Shown here piece by piece: positions 55,585 to 63,858 of a stretch of DNA of 64,000 nt. Made by a program: the position numbers and the translations under genes. The notes beneath the pieces were generated by a model. That model saw only the letters and a list, made by a program, of their open reading frames with translations, did no database searches and was not told the DNA's origin. Position 1 is the stretch's first letter. Every line of letters begins with the position of its first letter. Source of the stretch: Actinomadura violacea (GTDB lineage: Bacteria > Actinomycetota > Actinomycetes > Streptosporangiales > Streptosporangiaceae); contig NZ_JAGEPF010000026.1 of NCBI RefSeq assembly GCF_017573465.1, positions 106,676 through 170,675 on the forward strand, read 5' to 3'.

Positions 55585-57575
55585 CACCCCCCGCAGAGCG
55601 AAGCGCGGTCCACGACGAGGAGGCGGGCACCGGACGCGGAGGCGACGACTCCGCGAAGCCCGCGTCCCGGGACGCCATGCCCGAAAAGCCGGACACCGCC
55701 GCGTCCGCCCCGCCCGCCGAGGAGGCCGCGGAGACGGCGTCCGGCGGCGGGACGGCGACCGGCCCCGGAGCGGAACCGCCCGAGCGCGCGGCGGCCGCCG
55801 CGCGCAAGGGCGTCCGGCCCGGCGGCCCCTCCGGCCCCCGCCCCGGTGCCGCGACGGTCCGGCAGGGCGAGCTGGTCAGGGCGCTGACCGCGCTGCGCGA
55901 GCAGCTCGGCGCCTTCGACTTCCTGCTGGACGTGCCCGGCGTGCAGGAGGCCCGCGAGGCCCGCGACGAGCTGCGCGGCCAGCTCGACGACTACGTCCTG
56001 CCCCGCCTGCAGGCGGCGGGCGCGCCGATGCTGGTGGTGCTCGGCGGGTCCACCGGCGCGGGCAAGTCCACCCTGGTCAACACGCTCGTCGGGGCCCGCG
56101 TGAGCGCGACCGGCGTGCTGCGCCCCACCACCAGCAGCCCGATCCTGGTCTGCCACCCCGACCACGTCCAGTGGTTCATGGAGGGGCCGCTCCTGCCCGG
56201 CATGGGCCGCGTTCGCGGCCCCGCGCCCGACGCCATCGCGGGCGACCAGCTGGTCATCATCGCCAGCGAGGCCCTCCCGCCCGGCCTGGCACTGCTCGAC
56301 AGCCCCGACTTCGACTCCGTCTTCGAGGACCACTACGAGTTCGCCACCAAGCTGATGGCGGCCGCCGACCTGTGGCTGTGCGTCACCACCGCCGCCCGCT
56401 ACGCCGACGCGCAGGTGTGGCAGATGCTGCAGCGCGCCAAGGAGAACGGCGCCACCATCGGCGTCGTGCTCTCCCGCGTCCCGCAGGGCGACGGCCCCGG
56501 CGGCCGCCCCGGATCGGTCGGGCAGGGCAGCTCCGACGTCGTCGAGCACTTCGGCGAGATGCTCGACGAGCACGAGGTCGGCGACGCCCGCCGCTTCACG
56601 ATCCCCGAGACCCGGATCGAGGAGAGCCGGCTCCCCGAGGAGACCGTCGAGGACATCCGCGCCTGGCTCACCGGCGTCGCCGAGGACGTCGAGGACCGCG
56701 AGATCGTCATCAGCGACACCCTCGCCGCCGTCCTGGACAGCTTCCGCACCCGCGTCCCCGAGCTGGCCCGCCAGGTCGAGGCGCAGGTCGAGCGGCGCGC
56801 CGAGCTCGCCCAGGAGGTCGAGGCCGCCTACGGCACCGCCCTCGCCGAGCTCGACGAGGCCACCCGCAACGGCTCGCTGCTGCGCGGCGAGGTGCTCGCC
56901 CGCTGGCAGGACTTCGCCGGCACCGGCGACCTGCTGCGCGCCCTGCACGTCCAGCGCGCGCGCCGCGGCCGCGGCTCCAGCCGGCGCCACCGCAGCCCCG
57001 CCCGTGTGCGCGCGCTGAAGGCCGCGCTGCGCAGCGGCCTGGAATCGCTGATCATGTCGACCGCCGAGCACGGCGCCGAGCAGGTCGTCGCCCGCTGGCG
57101 CGCCCACCCGGCCGGCGGCACGGTGCTCGCCGGGCGCGGCGACGAGATCGGGCACGTCTCCCCGGAGCTGTCGCGCCGCGTCACCCGGGCCGTCAGCTCC
57201 TGGCAGGACCACGTCCAGGAGCTGATCCGCACCGAGGGCGTGACCAAGCGCTCGGTCGCCAAGCTCGTCTCGTTCGACACCGAGGCCGTCTCCCTCGTCC
57301 TGACGATCGGCCTGCTCGGCTACGGCACCTCCGACGTGGCCGTCGAGGGCGGCAACAGCGCCGTCCCGCAGCGGCTGCTCAAGGCGCTGTTCGGCGCCGA
57401 GTCGCTGCGCGGCATGGGCGCCAAGGCCCGCGCCGACCTGCGCAGCCGCATCGGGATGCTGTTCGACGAGGAGGCCATCCGGTTCGGGCAGGTGCTCGAT
57501 GGCGCCGGCCTCCCCGACGAGACCGTCCCCGTCCAGCTGTACCAGGCCACCTACAACCTCGAGGTCGCCCGATGA
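55581..57575 (+). CDS. Dynamin-like GTPase, first of pair (DynA/DynB-like)
   Basis: 664 residues. A disordered Ala/Pro/Glu-rich N-terminus (1-90) precedes a G domain: G1 GGSTGAGKST, then VRPTTSSP-type switch (LRPTTSSPILV) and G3 LLDSPDFDS. The second half is a long helical stalk with coiled-coil character (RQVEAQVERRAELAQEVEAAY) and a hydrophobic VSLVLTIGLLGYGTSDVAV near 575, perhaps a membrane paddle. Paired genes of this kind in Streptomyces stabilise FtsZ rings in sporulation septation. GTG 55581 overlaps the cob gene stop. Confidence 0.85.
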   Translation: MTPPAERSAVHDEEAGTGRGGDDSAKPASRDAMPEKPDTAASAPPAEEAAETASGGGTATGPGAEPPERAAAAARKGVRPGGPSGPRPGAATVRQGELVRALTALREQLGAFDFLLDVPGVQEAREARDELRGQLDDYVLPRLQAAGAPMLVVLGGSTGAGKSTLVNTLVGARVSATGVLRPTTSSPILVCHPDHVQWFMEGPLLPGMGRVRGPAPDAIAGDQLVIIASEALPPGLALLDSPDFDSVFEDHYEFATKLMAAADLWLCVTTAARYADAQVWQMLQRAKENGATIGVVLSRVPQGDGPGGRPGSVGQGSSDVVEHFGEMLDEHEVGDARRFTIPETRIEESRLPEETVEDIRAWLTGVAEDVEDREIVISDTLAAVLDSFRTRVPELARQVEAQVERRAELAQEVEAAYGTALAELDEATRNGSLLRGEVLARWQDFAGTGDLLRALHVQRARRGRGSSRRHRSPARVRALKAALRSGLESLIMSTAEHGAEQVVARWRAHPAGGTVLAGRGDEIGHVSPELSRRVTRAVSSWQDHVQELIRTEGVTKRSVAKLVSFDTEAVSLVLTIGLLGYGTSDVAVEGGNSAVPQRLLKALFGAESLRGMGAKARADLRSRIGMLFDEEAIRFGQVLDGAGLPDETVPVQLYQATYNLEVAR

Positions 57576-59311
57576 CCACCTCGGCCCTGCCCGCCGGCTC
57601 GCCGACGAGCCCCGGAGGCGTCCCGGTCCCCGCGACGGACGTGTCCGGCGAGCACCCGGCGATCCCCGCCGAGCCCGCCGGCCCCGCCGCCCCCACCCTC
57701 ACCGACCGGCTCAACGGCCTGGACCGCCTCGTCCAGGCCGGCACCGGACGGCTGGACCGGCCCCTCCTCGACGAGGCCGGAGCGCTCCTCGACCGGGCCG
57801 GCCAGCGGCTCCGGCTGTCCGGCGAGCACACCGTCGTCACCCTCGCCGGCGGCACCGGCAGCGGCAAGTCCTCGCTGTTCAACGCCATCTGCGGGCTGGA
57901 GCTCTCGCCCACCGGCATGCGCCGGCCGATGACGTCCAAGGCGCACGCCTGCGTCTGGGGCCTCGACGGCGCCGGCCCCCTCCTCGACTGGCTCGACGTC
58001 GACAAGCGGCACCGCTACGCCCGCGCCAGCGCCCTCGACCTGGAACGCGCCGACAGCTCCCTGCAGGGCCTCGTCCTGCTGGACCTGCCCGACCACGACT
58101 CCATCCAGGCCATGCACCGCGCCGAGGTCGACCGGTTCGTCACGATCGCCGACCTGCTCGTCTGGGTCGTCGACCCGCAGAAGTACGCCGACGCCGCACT
58201 GCACCGCAACTACATCGTCCCGTTCGCCCGGTACGCCGGGGTCACCCTGATCGTCCTCAACCAGGTCGACCGGCTCGCCCCCGACGAGATCGACGACTGC
58301 GTCGCCGACCTGCGCCGCCTCCTGGAGGCCGAGGGCCTCGCCCGGCCGCGCATCATCACCACCTCCGCCGTCGCCGAGGACGGCGTGCACGGCTTCCGCG
58401 ACGTCCTCGTCGACACCGTCGCCGCCCGCCGCGCCCGCAGCGAGCGCCTCGCCGCCGACGTCGACCGGGTCGCCGAGCGCTTCGCCGAGCACCGCCTCGA
58501 CGCAGAGCCCCCCACCACCGTGGACGAGGGCCGCCGCACCGAACTCGTCGAGGCCCTCACCGACGCCGCCGGCGCGCCCGCCGTCGCCGAGGCCATGGAG
58601 AGCGCCTACGAACTGCGCGCCTCCGACTTCGTCGGCTGGCCCGTCAGCGCCCTGATCACCCGGCTCCGCTCGGACCCGCTGCGCCGGATGCGCCTCACCG
58701 AGCTGCGCGAGGAGCTCCGCAACGCCTTCACCGGCCCCATCGGCGCCCAGCAGGGCGACGTGGACAACGCCCTCGCCGGCGTCACCGACGGCGTCACCGG
58801 CGAACTCCCCGTCCACTGGGCCCGCTCCGTCCGCGCCGCGGCCCGCTCGCAGGCCACCGAGATCCCCGAGGCGCTCGGCGAGTCCCTCAAGGAGGCCCTG
58901 CCCACCTTCAACCAGGTGCCGCGCTGGTGGTGGCTGGTCAAGACCTGGCAGTACTTCCTGATCCTCGTCGCCGTCCTCAGCGTCGTCTGGATCGGCGTCC
59001 TCGTCGCCTACGGCGTGCTCAAGGTCGGCGGGGACGACCCGGGCGGCTTCATCGGCCAGTCCGGCCTGATCCCCTACGTCGCCGTCCTCGTCGTCTGCAC
59101 GCTCGGCATGGGCTGGCTCACCTCGTCCGCCTGCCGCAACCTCGTCGCGCTCTCCTCGGCCAAGCACGGCGACAAGATGGAAGAGCACATGCGCGAGGGC
59201 ATCGAACGCGTCGCCCGCGACAAGGTCATCGAGCCCGTCGCCGCCGACCTGCGCGTCTACGCGGGCTTCCGCCACGACGTGGACGTCGCCCTGGGCCGCC
59301 CGCCCGCATAG
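57572..59311 (+). CDS. Dynamin-like GTPase, second of pair, with two transmembrane helices
   Basis: 579 residues. P-loop GGTGSGKSS, switch MRRPMTSKAHACVW, DLPDHDSI (G3) and NQVDRL (G4). Helical stalk, then WWWLVKTWQYFLILVAVLSVVWIGVLVAYG and YVAVLVVCTLGMGWLTSS, two membrane helices flanking a short loop near residues 455-535. It overlaps the first GTPase gene by 4 bp (ATGA), so they probably work as a hetero-oligomer at the septal membrane. Start ATG 57572. Confidence 0.88.
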   Translation: MTTSALPAGSPTSPGGVPVPATDVSGEHPAIPAEPAGPAAPTLTDRLNGLDRLVQAGTGRLDRPLLDEAGALLDRAGQRLRLSGEHTVVTLAGGTGSGKSSLFNAICGLELSPTGMRRPMTSKAHACVWGLDGAGPLLDWLDVDKRHRYARASALDLERADSSLQGLVLLDLPDHDSIQAMHRAEVDRFVTIADLLVWVVDPQKYADAALHRNYIVPFARYAGVTLIVLNQVDRLAPDEIDDCVADLRRLLEAEGLARPRIITTSAVAEDGVHGFRDVLVDTVAARRARSERLAADVDRVAERFAEHRLDAEPPTTVDEGRRTELVEALTDAAGAPAVAEAMESAYELRASDFVGWPVSALITRLRSDPLRRMRLTELREELRNAFTGPIGAQQGDVDNALAGVTDGVTGELPVHWARSVRAAARSQATEIPEALGESLKEALPTFNQVPRWWWLVKTWQYFLILVAVLSVVWIGVLVAYGVLKVGGDDPGGFIGQSGLIPYVAVLVVCTLGMGWLTSSACRNLVALSSAKHGDKMEEHMREGIERVARDKVIEPVAADLRVYAGFRHDVDVALGRPPA

Positions 59312-59329
59312 TTATCCACATTTTCCACG
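59312..59329. promoter_or_regulatory. Two adjacent DnaA-box-like sequences upstream of ssb
   Basis: TTATCCACA at 59312-59320 is a perfect consensus DnaA box and is followed at once by TTTTCCACG, one or two changes from it. They lie 70-90 bp before the ssb start, directly after the dynamin gene stop. DnaA may regulate the ssb promoter here. Confidence 0.6.
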
Positions 59330-59399
59330 ACGCTGTCGCCGAGGGTGACGGCTCGGGCACCGTTGGTTCACGTAAGCCACGAGAACCAACGGAGGACCC

Positions 59400-59873
59400 G
59401 TGAACGAAGCGCACGTCACCGTCATCGGCTGGACCGCCGCCGAGCCCTACTACACCGTCACCGGCAACGGCACCCCGTTCCTGTCCCTGCGCGTCGGCTG
59501 CACGCCCCGCCGCTACGACCGCGAGAGCGGCTCCTGGCAGGACCTCGACACCATGTTCCTGACCGTCAACTGCTGGCGCGGCCTCGCCGACAACGTCAAC
59601 GCCTCCGACTTCCGCCGCGGCACGCCCGTCCTCGTCACGGGCCGGCTCCGCGTCCGGCAGTACGAACGCGACGGCCAGTGGCGGTTCTCCGCCGAGATCG
59701 AGGCCAACACCGTCGGCCACGACCTCGGCCGCGGCACCGCCGACTTCCGCCCCGTCCAGCGCGGCGGCGCCCTCACCGACGAGGACCGCCAGGCCGCCCG
59801 CGACGCCGCCGACCAGTGGGCCCTGACCACCCCACCCGACACTGAAGCCGAACCCACCCCCCAAGCCGCCTGA
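59400..59873 (+). CDS. ssb: Single-stranded DNA-binding protein paralogue (SsbB-like)
   Basis: 157 residues. OB fold with VTVIGWTAAEPYYTVTGNGTPFLSLRVGCTPRRYDRESGSWQD, TMFLTVNCWRGLADNV and RGTPVLVTGRLRVRQYERDGQWRFSAEIEANTVGHDL. The C-terminus ends in EAEPTPQAA, lacking the acidic DDDIPF-like tip of the main SSB, as in secondary actinobacterial SSBs used in development or competence. GTG 59400 has a GGAGGA site. Confidence 0.92.
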   Translation: MNEAHVTVIGWTAAEPYYTVTGNGTPFLSLRVGCTPRRYDRESGSWQDLDTMFLTVNCWRGLADNVNASDFRRGTPVLVTGRLRVRQYERDGQWRFSAEIEANTVGHDLGRGTADFRPVQRGGALTDEDRQAARDAADQWALTTPPDTEAEPTPQAA

Positions 59874-60264
59874 CCCCCAACACCGAGAGGGGGTGAGCGA
59901 GGTGAAAGAGAGGAGGCCCGGGGTGGGGAATGTGGGCGGGGTAGGGCGTTGCCGTCGGGTGACGAGCCGCGAGCGGCGGGTGAAGAAGCGCGGACGCAAC
60001 CGGATGACGGACGGCGGAACGCCCGGAGTTCGGGGATTCGGACTCGGGCGGAGGGGGGCGTGGCCGGCAGATGAATCACTGCCGGTCGGTGCCCCCGCAC
60101 CGTCGGGGTCCAGCGGCCTGCCTAGATCCAGGAAACGCCGCGCATGGTGTTGCCCCCCTCAGGATGTGCCGAGGTCCGCGGATCCGCGGCCTCCTATGCA
60201 TGGTGCCCAGAACGGTCACCAGCATGTGCCCTACCGAAGGTACCTGTTTCCCGCCCGTTCCGCA
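59874..60264. other. Intergenic region without convincing gene
   Basis: Frames here lack coding character. It contains a hairpin CCGGCAG/CTGCCGG at 60064-60085 and a near-perfect palindrome CCGCGGATCCGCGG at 60176-60189 extended by GAGG/CCTC arms across one bulged T, which could end the ssb transcript. The first ~150 bases are purine-rich on the plus strand (GAGAGGGGGTGAGCGAGG). Confidence 0.6.
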
Positions 60265-60297
60265 CACGTTGCAACTATCGTGTTACACAACGTGATG
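60265..60297. promoter_or_regulatory. Dyad and BldD-like box before the GGDEF gene
   Basis: CACGTTG (60265-60271) and CAACGTG (60288-60294) form a perfect dyad. Overlapping it, TTACACAACGTGA (60283-60295) fits the BldD consensus TnACnC(A/T)GnGTnA with one mismatch. It is 19 bp from the ATG, so binding would block transcription or elongation. Confidence 0.5.
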
Positions 60298-60313
60298 CGT
60301 GTAAGGGGGAAGG

Positions 60314-61603
60314 ATGACGGCAGTGCAGTCGTCCGCCGAGGACCGGGGCGGGGAACTCACCCGCGTGCCCCGCCGCCGATCGCTATTGGGGCGCCCGTCC
60401 CTGCTCGTGGTCTATGTGCCGACGGTCGTCGCCGTCCATCTGGGGCTGATCGTCGCCCTGCTGTTCCGCACTCCCTTCCGGTTGCAGGATCTCGCGACCT
60501 TCGCGGCGCTGCTGGCGTGCGGTGCGGTCTGCATCGAGGCGTCGAGGCGCCTCGGCATGCCGGCCGGGGTGGCGCGGGACCTGCTGTCGGCCTGGTGGCT
60601 GCCCGTCGCCCTGCTGCTGCCACCGCTGTACGCGCTGCTGATCCCGATACCACTGCAGGCGCTCCTGCAGTTCCGGGTGCGGCGGACGCTCGTCTACCGG
60701 AGAGGCCTGGTCGCTTCGGCCCTCGGCATCGCCGGAGCATGCGCGTCAGTGGTGTTCCACCAGGTCGTCCCGGCGCCGCTGGAGGGTGCGCCGCACTGGG
60801 TGGTGCATGCGTATCCGGGCATCCCCGCGGCGGTGGGCTGCGCGGCGCTGTTCACCATCGTGAACACGGCGCTGGTCGCGGTGGCGGCGCACGCCGCCAA
60901 CCCCGAGAGCCGCTGGCGGGACGTGCTCTGGACGCGCGAAAGCCTGCTGCTGGACGTGGTGGAGCTGTGCGTCGGCATCCTCGTCGCGATCACGAGCGCG
61001 CTGACGCTCGGGATGCTGCTGCTGGCGCTGCCACCCGTGATGCTGCTGCAGCGCAGCCTCATGCACCAGCAGTTGCAGGCCGCCGCGCGGACCGACGCCA
61101 AGACGGGCCTGCTGAACGCCGGGGCCTGGCAGCGGGAGGCCGACACCGAGCTGTCCCGGGCCCAGCGCACCCACGACGCCCTCGCGCTGCTGCTGATCGA
61201 CATCGACCACTTCAAGCGGGTGAACGACACCCACGGCCACCTGATCGGCGACCAGGTGCTCGTCGGCGTCGCCAGCACCCTCTGCCACCAGCTGCGCGAC
61301 TACGACGTGGTGGGCCGGTTCGGCGGCGAGGAGTTCGTGGTGCTGCTGCCGGGCGCCGACACCGTCGAGGCGTGCCGCGTGGCTGAGCGCCTGCGCGGCC
61401 GCGTCCGCCGCCTCGCCGTCCCGGCCGAGGAGGGCACCGTCAACGTCACCGTCTCGGTCGGCGTCGCGCTGTTCCGCACCCACGGAGAGGACCTCATCGA
61501 ACTGCTCGCTGCGGCCGACCTCGCCCTGTACCGCGCCAAGGAGTCCGGCCGCGACCGCGTCTGCCTCCCCGCCGTGGACACCCCCCGCCCCGACGACGCC
61601 TAA
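60314..61603 (+). CDS. Membrane-bound GGDEF diguanylate cyclase
   Basis: 429 residues. Six to seven hydrophobic segments (about 28-260) with no recognised sensor are followed by a GGDEF domain: AARTDAKTGLLNAGAWQREAD, LLLIDIDHFKRVNDTHGHLIGDQVL, the active-site signature GGEEF, and VSVGVALF. No I-site RxxD is obvious before GGEEF. It should make c-di-GMP, which in Streptomyces acts through BldD; the upstream BldD-like box fits a feedback loop. ATG 60314 has a GGGGGAAGG site. Confidence 0.92.
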   Translation: MTAVQSSAEDRGGELTRVPRRRSLLGRPSLLVVYVPTVVAVHLGLIVALLFRTPFRLQDLATFAALLACGAVCIEASRRLGMPAGVARDLLSAWWLPVALLLPPLYALLIPIPLQALLQFRVRRTLVYRRGLVASALGIAGACASVVFHQVVPAPLEGAPHWVVHAYPGIPAAVGCAALFTIVNTALVAVAAHAANPESRWRDVLWTRESLLLDVVELCVGILVAITSALTLGMLLLALPPVMLLQRSLMHQQLQAAARTDAKTGLLNAGAWQREADTELSRAQRTHDALALLLIDIDHFKRVNDTHGHLIGDQVLVGVASTLCHQLRDYDVVGRFGGEEFVVLLPGADTVEACRVAERLRGRVRRLAVPAEEGTVNVTVSVGVALFRTHGEDLIELLAAADLALYRAKESGRDRVCLPAVDTPRPDDA

Positions 61604-62112
61604 CACCCCACCTACCTACTCAAGCCCCAACCAACACCCGTCCGCCCCCGCCATCCCCACCCAGACCAACGCCCTCCGCCCCCTACGCCCGCCCAGGTCA
61701 ACGTCCGCCCCGTCCCATAACCCGCCCGCCCACGTCAGCACCTGTCCTTGCGCCTTGGTCGGCGGCCGTCTGGGCTGGGGGCCGCCCGGTAGGGCGCCGG
61801 TTCGTGTGGGCGCTTGTTTGGCCGCGTCAAGATTTGCTGTCCTGGTCGACGCCTGTCCGGTCCGGCGTGGTCGTCCAGTGGAACGCCCCTTTGCGTCAGT
61901 GCCTTTTGGTCGCGTTGAGGTTGGCTGTCTTGGTTGGCGGCTGGCCGTGCTCGCGGGGAGGTTCCTTGCTCGGTCGACGGCAGCTCTTGGGGCAAGGCTC
62001 GACGTCGGGCGGAGGTGGTTGGCCGGGGGTGGGCGGGGGCGGGGCTGTGTTGGGGGTTCGGGGGTGGGTGGAGGGCGACGAAATGGTGGCTGCGACCCCC
62101 TACTCTTGAAAC
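61604..62112. other. Intergenic region with abrupt base-composition switch
   Basis: No gene is supported in these 509 bases. From 61604 to ~61740 the plus strand is C-rich and nearly free of G (runs of CCAACC, CCCGCC). From ~61740 to 62100 it turns G/T-rich (TTGGTTGGCGG, GGGGGTGGGCGGGGGCGGGG). The last ~80 bases should hold the ettA promoter. Confidence 0.7.
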
Positions 62113-63777
62113 ATGGCCGAGTACATCTACACGATGCAGCGTGTGCGCAAGGCACATGGCGACAAGGTCGTCCTGGACGACGTCACCCTGCATTTCCTTC
62201 CGGGTGCCAAGATCGGTGTTCTGGGGCCGAACGGCACCGGTAAGTCGACGCTGCTGCGCATGATGGCCGGTCTGGAGCAGCCGTCCAACGGCGACGCGCG
62301 CCTGATGCCGGGGTTCACCGTCGGCATGCTGCAGCAGGAGCCGCCGCTGAACGAGGAGAAGACCGTCCTCGGGAACGTGCAGGAGGGCGTCGCCGAGACC
62401 AAGGCGATGGTCGACCGGTTCAACGAGATCGCCGAGAAGATGGCGACGGACTACTCCGACGAGCTGATGGAGGAGATGGGCAAGCTGCAGGAGCAGCTCG
62501 ACCATCGCAACGCCTGGGACCTCGACAGCCAGCTGGAGCAGGCGATGGACGCGCTGCGCTGCCCGCCCGGCGACGCCGAGGTCAGCAAGCTGTCGGGTGG
62601 TGAGCGGCGGCGCGTGGCGCTGTGCAAGCTGCTGCTGGAGTCGCCCGACCTGCTGCTGCTGGACGAGCCCACCAACCACCTGGACGCCGAGAGCGTGCAG
62701 TGGCTGGAGCAGTTCCTCGCCAAGTACGAGGGCACCGTCCTGGCCGTCACCCACGACCGGTACTTCCTGGACAACGTGGCGACCTGGATCCTGGAGCTGG
62801 ACCGCGGCCGCTGCTTCCCCTACGAGGGGAACTACTCCACGTACCTGGAGAAGAAGGCCGACCGGCTGAAGGTCGAGGGCAACAAGGACGCCAAGCGCAA
62901 GAAGCGCCTGGAGGACGAGCTGGAGTGGGTCCGCTCGAACCCGAAGGCGCGCCAGACGAAGAGCAAGGCGCGTCTGGAGCGCTACGAGGAGATGGCGGCC
63001 GAGGCGGCCAAGACCCGGAAGCTGGACTTCGAGGAGATCCAGATCCCGCCGGGCCCGCGCCTGGGCAACACGGTGATCGTCGCGGACAAGCTGGGCAAGG
63101 GGTTCGGCGACCGGTCCCTGATGGACGACCTGTCGTTCAACCTGCCGCCGAACGGCATCGTCGGCGTCATCGGCCCGAACGGCGTCGGCAAGACCACCCT
63201 GTTCCGGATGATCGTCGGCGAGGAGCAGCCGGACACCGGCCGGCTGCGGCTCGGCGAGACCGTGAAGGTGTCCTACGTCGACCAGGGGCGCGGCGGCATC
63301 GACCCGAAGAAGTCGGTGTGGGAGGTCGTCTCCGACGGCCTGGACCACATCAACGTCGGGCAGGTCGAGATGCCGTCCCGCGCGTACGTGGCGGCGTTCG
63401 GGTTCAAGGGCCCGGACCAGCAGAAGCCGTCGGGGGTGCTGTCGGGCGGTGAGCGCAACCGGCTGAACCTGGCGCTGACGCTGAAGCTCGGCGGCAACGT
63501 GCTGCTGCTGGACGAGCCGACCAACGACCTGGACACCGAGACGCTGTCCAGCCTGGAGAACGCGCTGCTGGAGTTCCCCGGCTGCGCCGTGATCACCTCG
63601 CACGACCGGTGGTTCCTGGACCGCATCGCCACGCACATCCTGGCGTGGGAAGAGGGCTCGAACTGGTTCTGGTTCGAGGGCAACTTCGCCGACTACGAGA
63701 AGAACAAGATCGAGCGGCTGGGCGCCGACGCGGCCCGCCCGCACCGGGTCACGCACCGCAAGCTCACCCGCGACTGA
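62113..63777 (+). CDS. ettA: Energy-dependent translational throttle protein EttA (ABC-F)
   Basis: 554 residues. Two ABC domains: Walker A GPNGTGKST and GPNGVGKTT, signatures LSGGERRRVALCKLL and LSGGERNRLNLALTL, Walker B LLLLDEPTNHLD and LLLDEPTNDLD. The P-site tRNA-interaction motif lies between (KADRLKVEGNKDAKRKKRLEDELEWVRSNPKARQTKSKARLERYEEM). It binds the ribosomal E site and gates the first elongation steps with ATP. No membrane domain. Nearly universal in actinobacteria. Confidence 0.97.
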   Translation: MAEYIYTMQRVRKAHGDKVVLDDVTLHFLPGAKIGVLGPNGTGKSTLLRMMAGLEQPSNGDARLMPGFTVGMLQQEPPLNEEKTVLGNVQEGVAETKAMVDRFNEIAEKMATDYSDELMEEMGKLQEQLDHRNAWDLDSQLEQAMDALRCPPGDAEVSKLSGGERRRVALCKLLLESPDLLLLDEPTNHLDAESVQWLEQFLAKYEGTVLAVTHDRYFLDNVATWILELDRGRCFPYEGNYSTYLEKKADRLKVEGNKDAKRKKRLEDELEWVRSNPKARQTKSKARLERYEEMAAEAAKTRKLDFEEIQIPPGPRLGNTVIVADKLGKGFGDRSLMDDLSFNLPPNGIVGVIGPNGVGKTTLFRMIVGEEQPDTGRLRLGETVKVSYVDQGRGGIDPKKSVWEVVSDGLDHINVGQVEMPSRAYVAAFGFKGPDQQKPSGVLSGGERNRLNLALTLKLGGNVLLLDEPTNDLDTETLSSLENALLEFPGCAVITSHDRWFLDRIATHILAWEEGSNWFWFEGNFADYEKNKIERLGADAARPHRVTHRKLTRD

Positions 63778-63792
63778 CCCGCCCGCACCGCG

Positions 63793-63843
63793 GCGGACGG
63801 CCGCGCGGGCCCCGGATGGGGTGCCCGCGCGGCCGTCCGCTTT
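63793..63843. terminator. Strong hairpin terminator between ettA and convergent gene
   Basis: Perfect 18-bp stem from 63793-63810 to 63823-63840 around a 12-nt loop, followed by TTT. It serves ettA and, by its symmetry, may also stop the convergent transcript. Confidence 0.9.
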
Positions 63844-63858
63844 CCGGCGTGCCGGAGG

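Noticed and set aside
56171..57571. Upstream open extension of the second dynamin gene.
   Set aside because: Arg/Pro/Ala-rich shadow inside the first GTPase gene; homology starts at the ATG at 57572.
59893..60313. Open frame running into the GGDEF gene region in another frame.
   Set aside because: Product is low-complexity and overlaps the GGDEF gene; no ribosome site or domain supports it.
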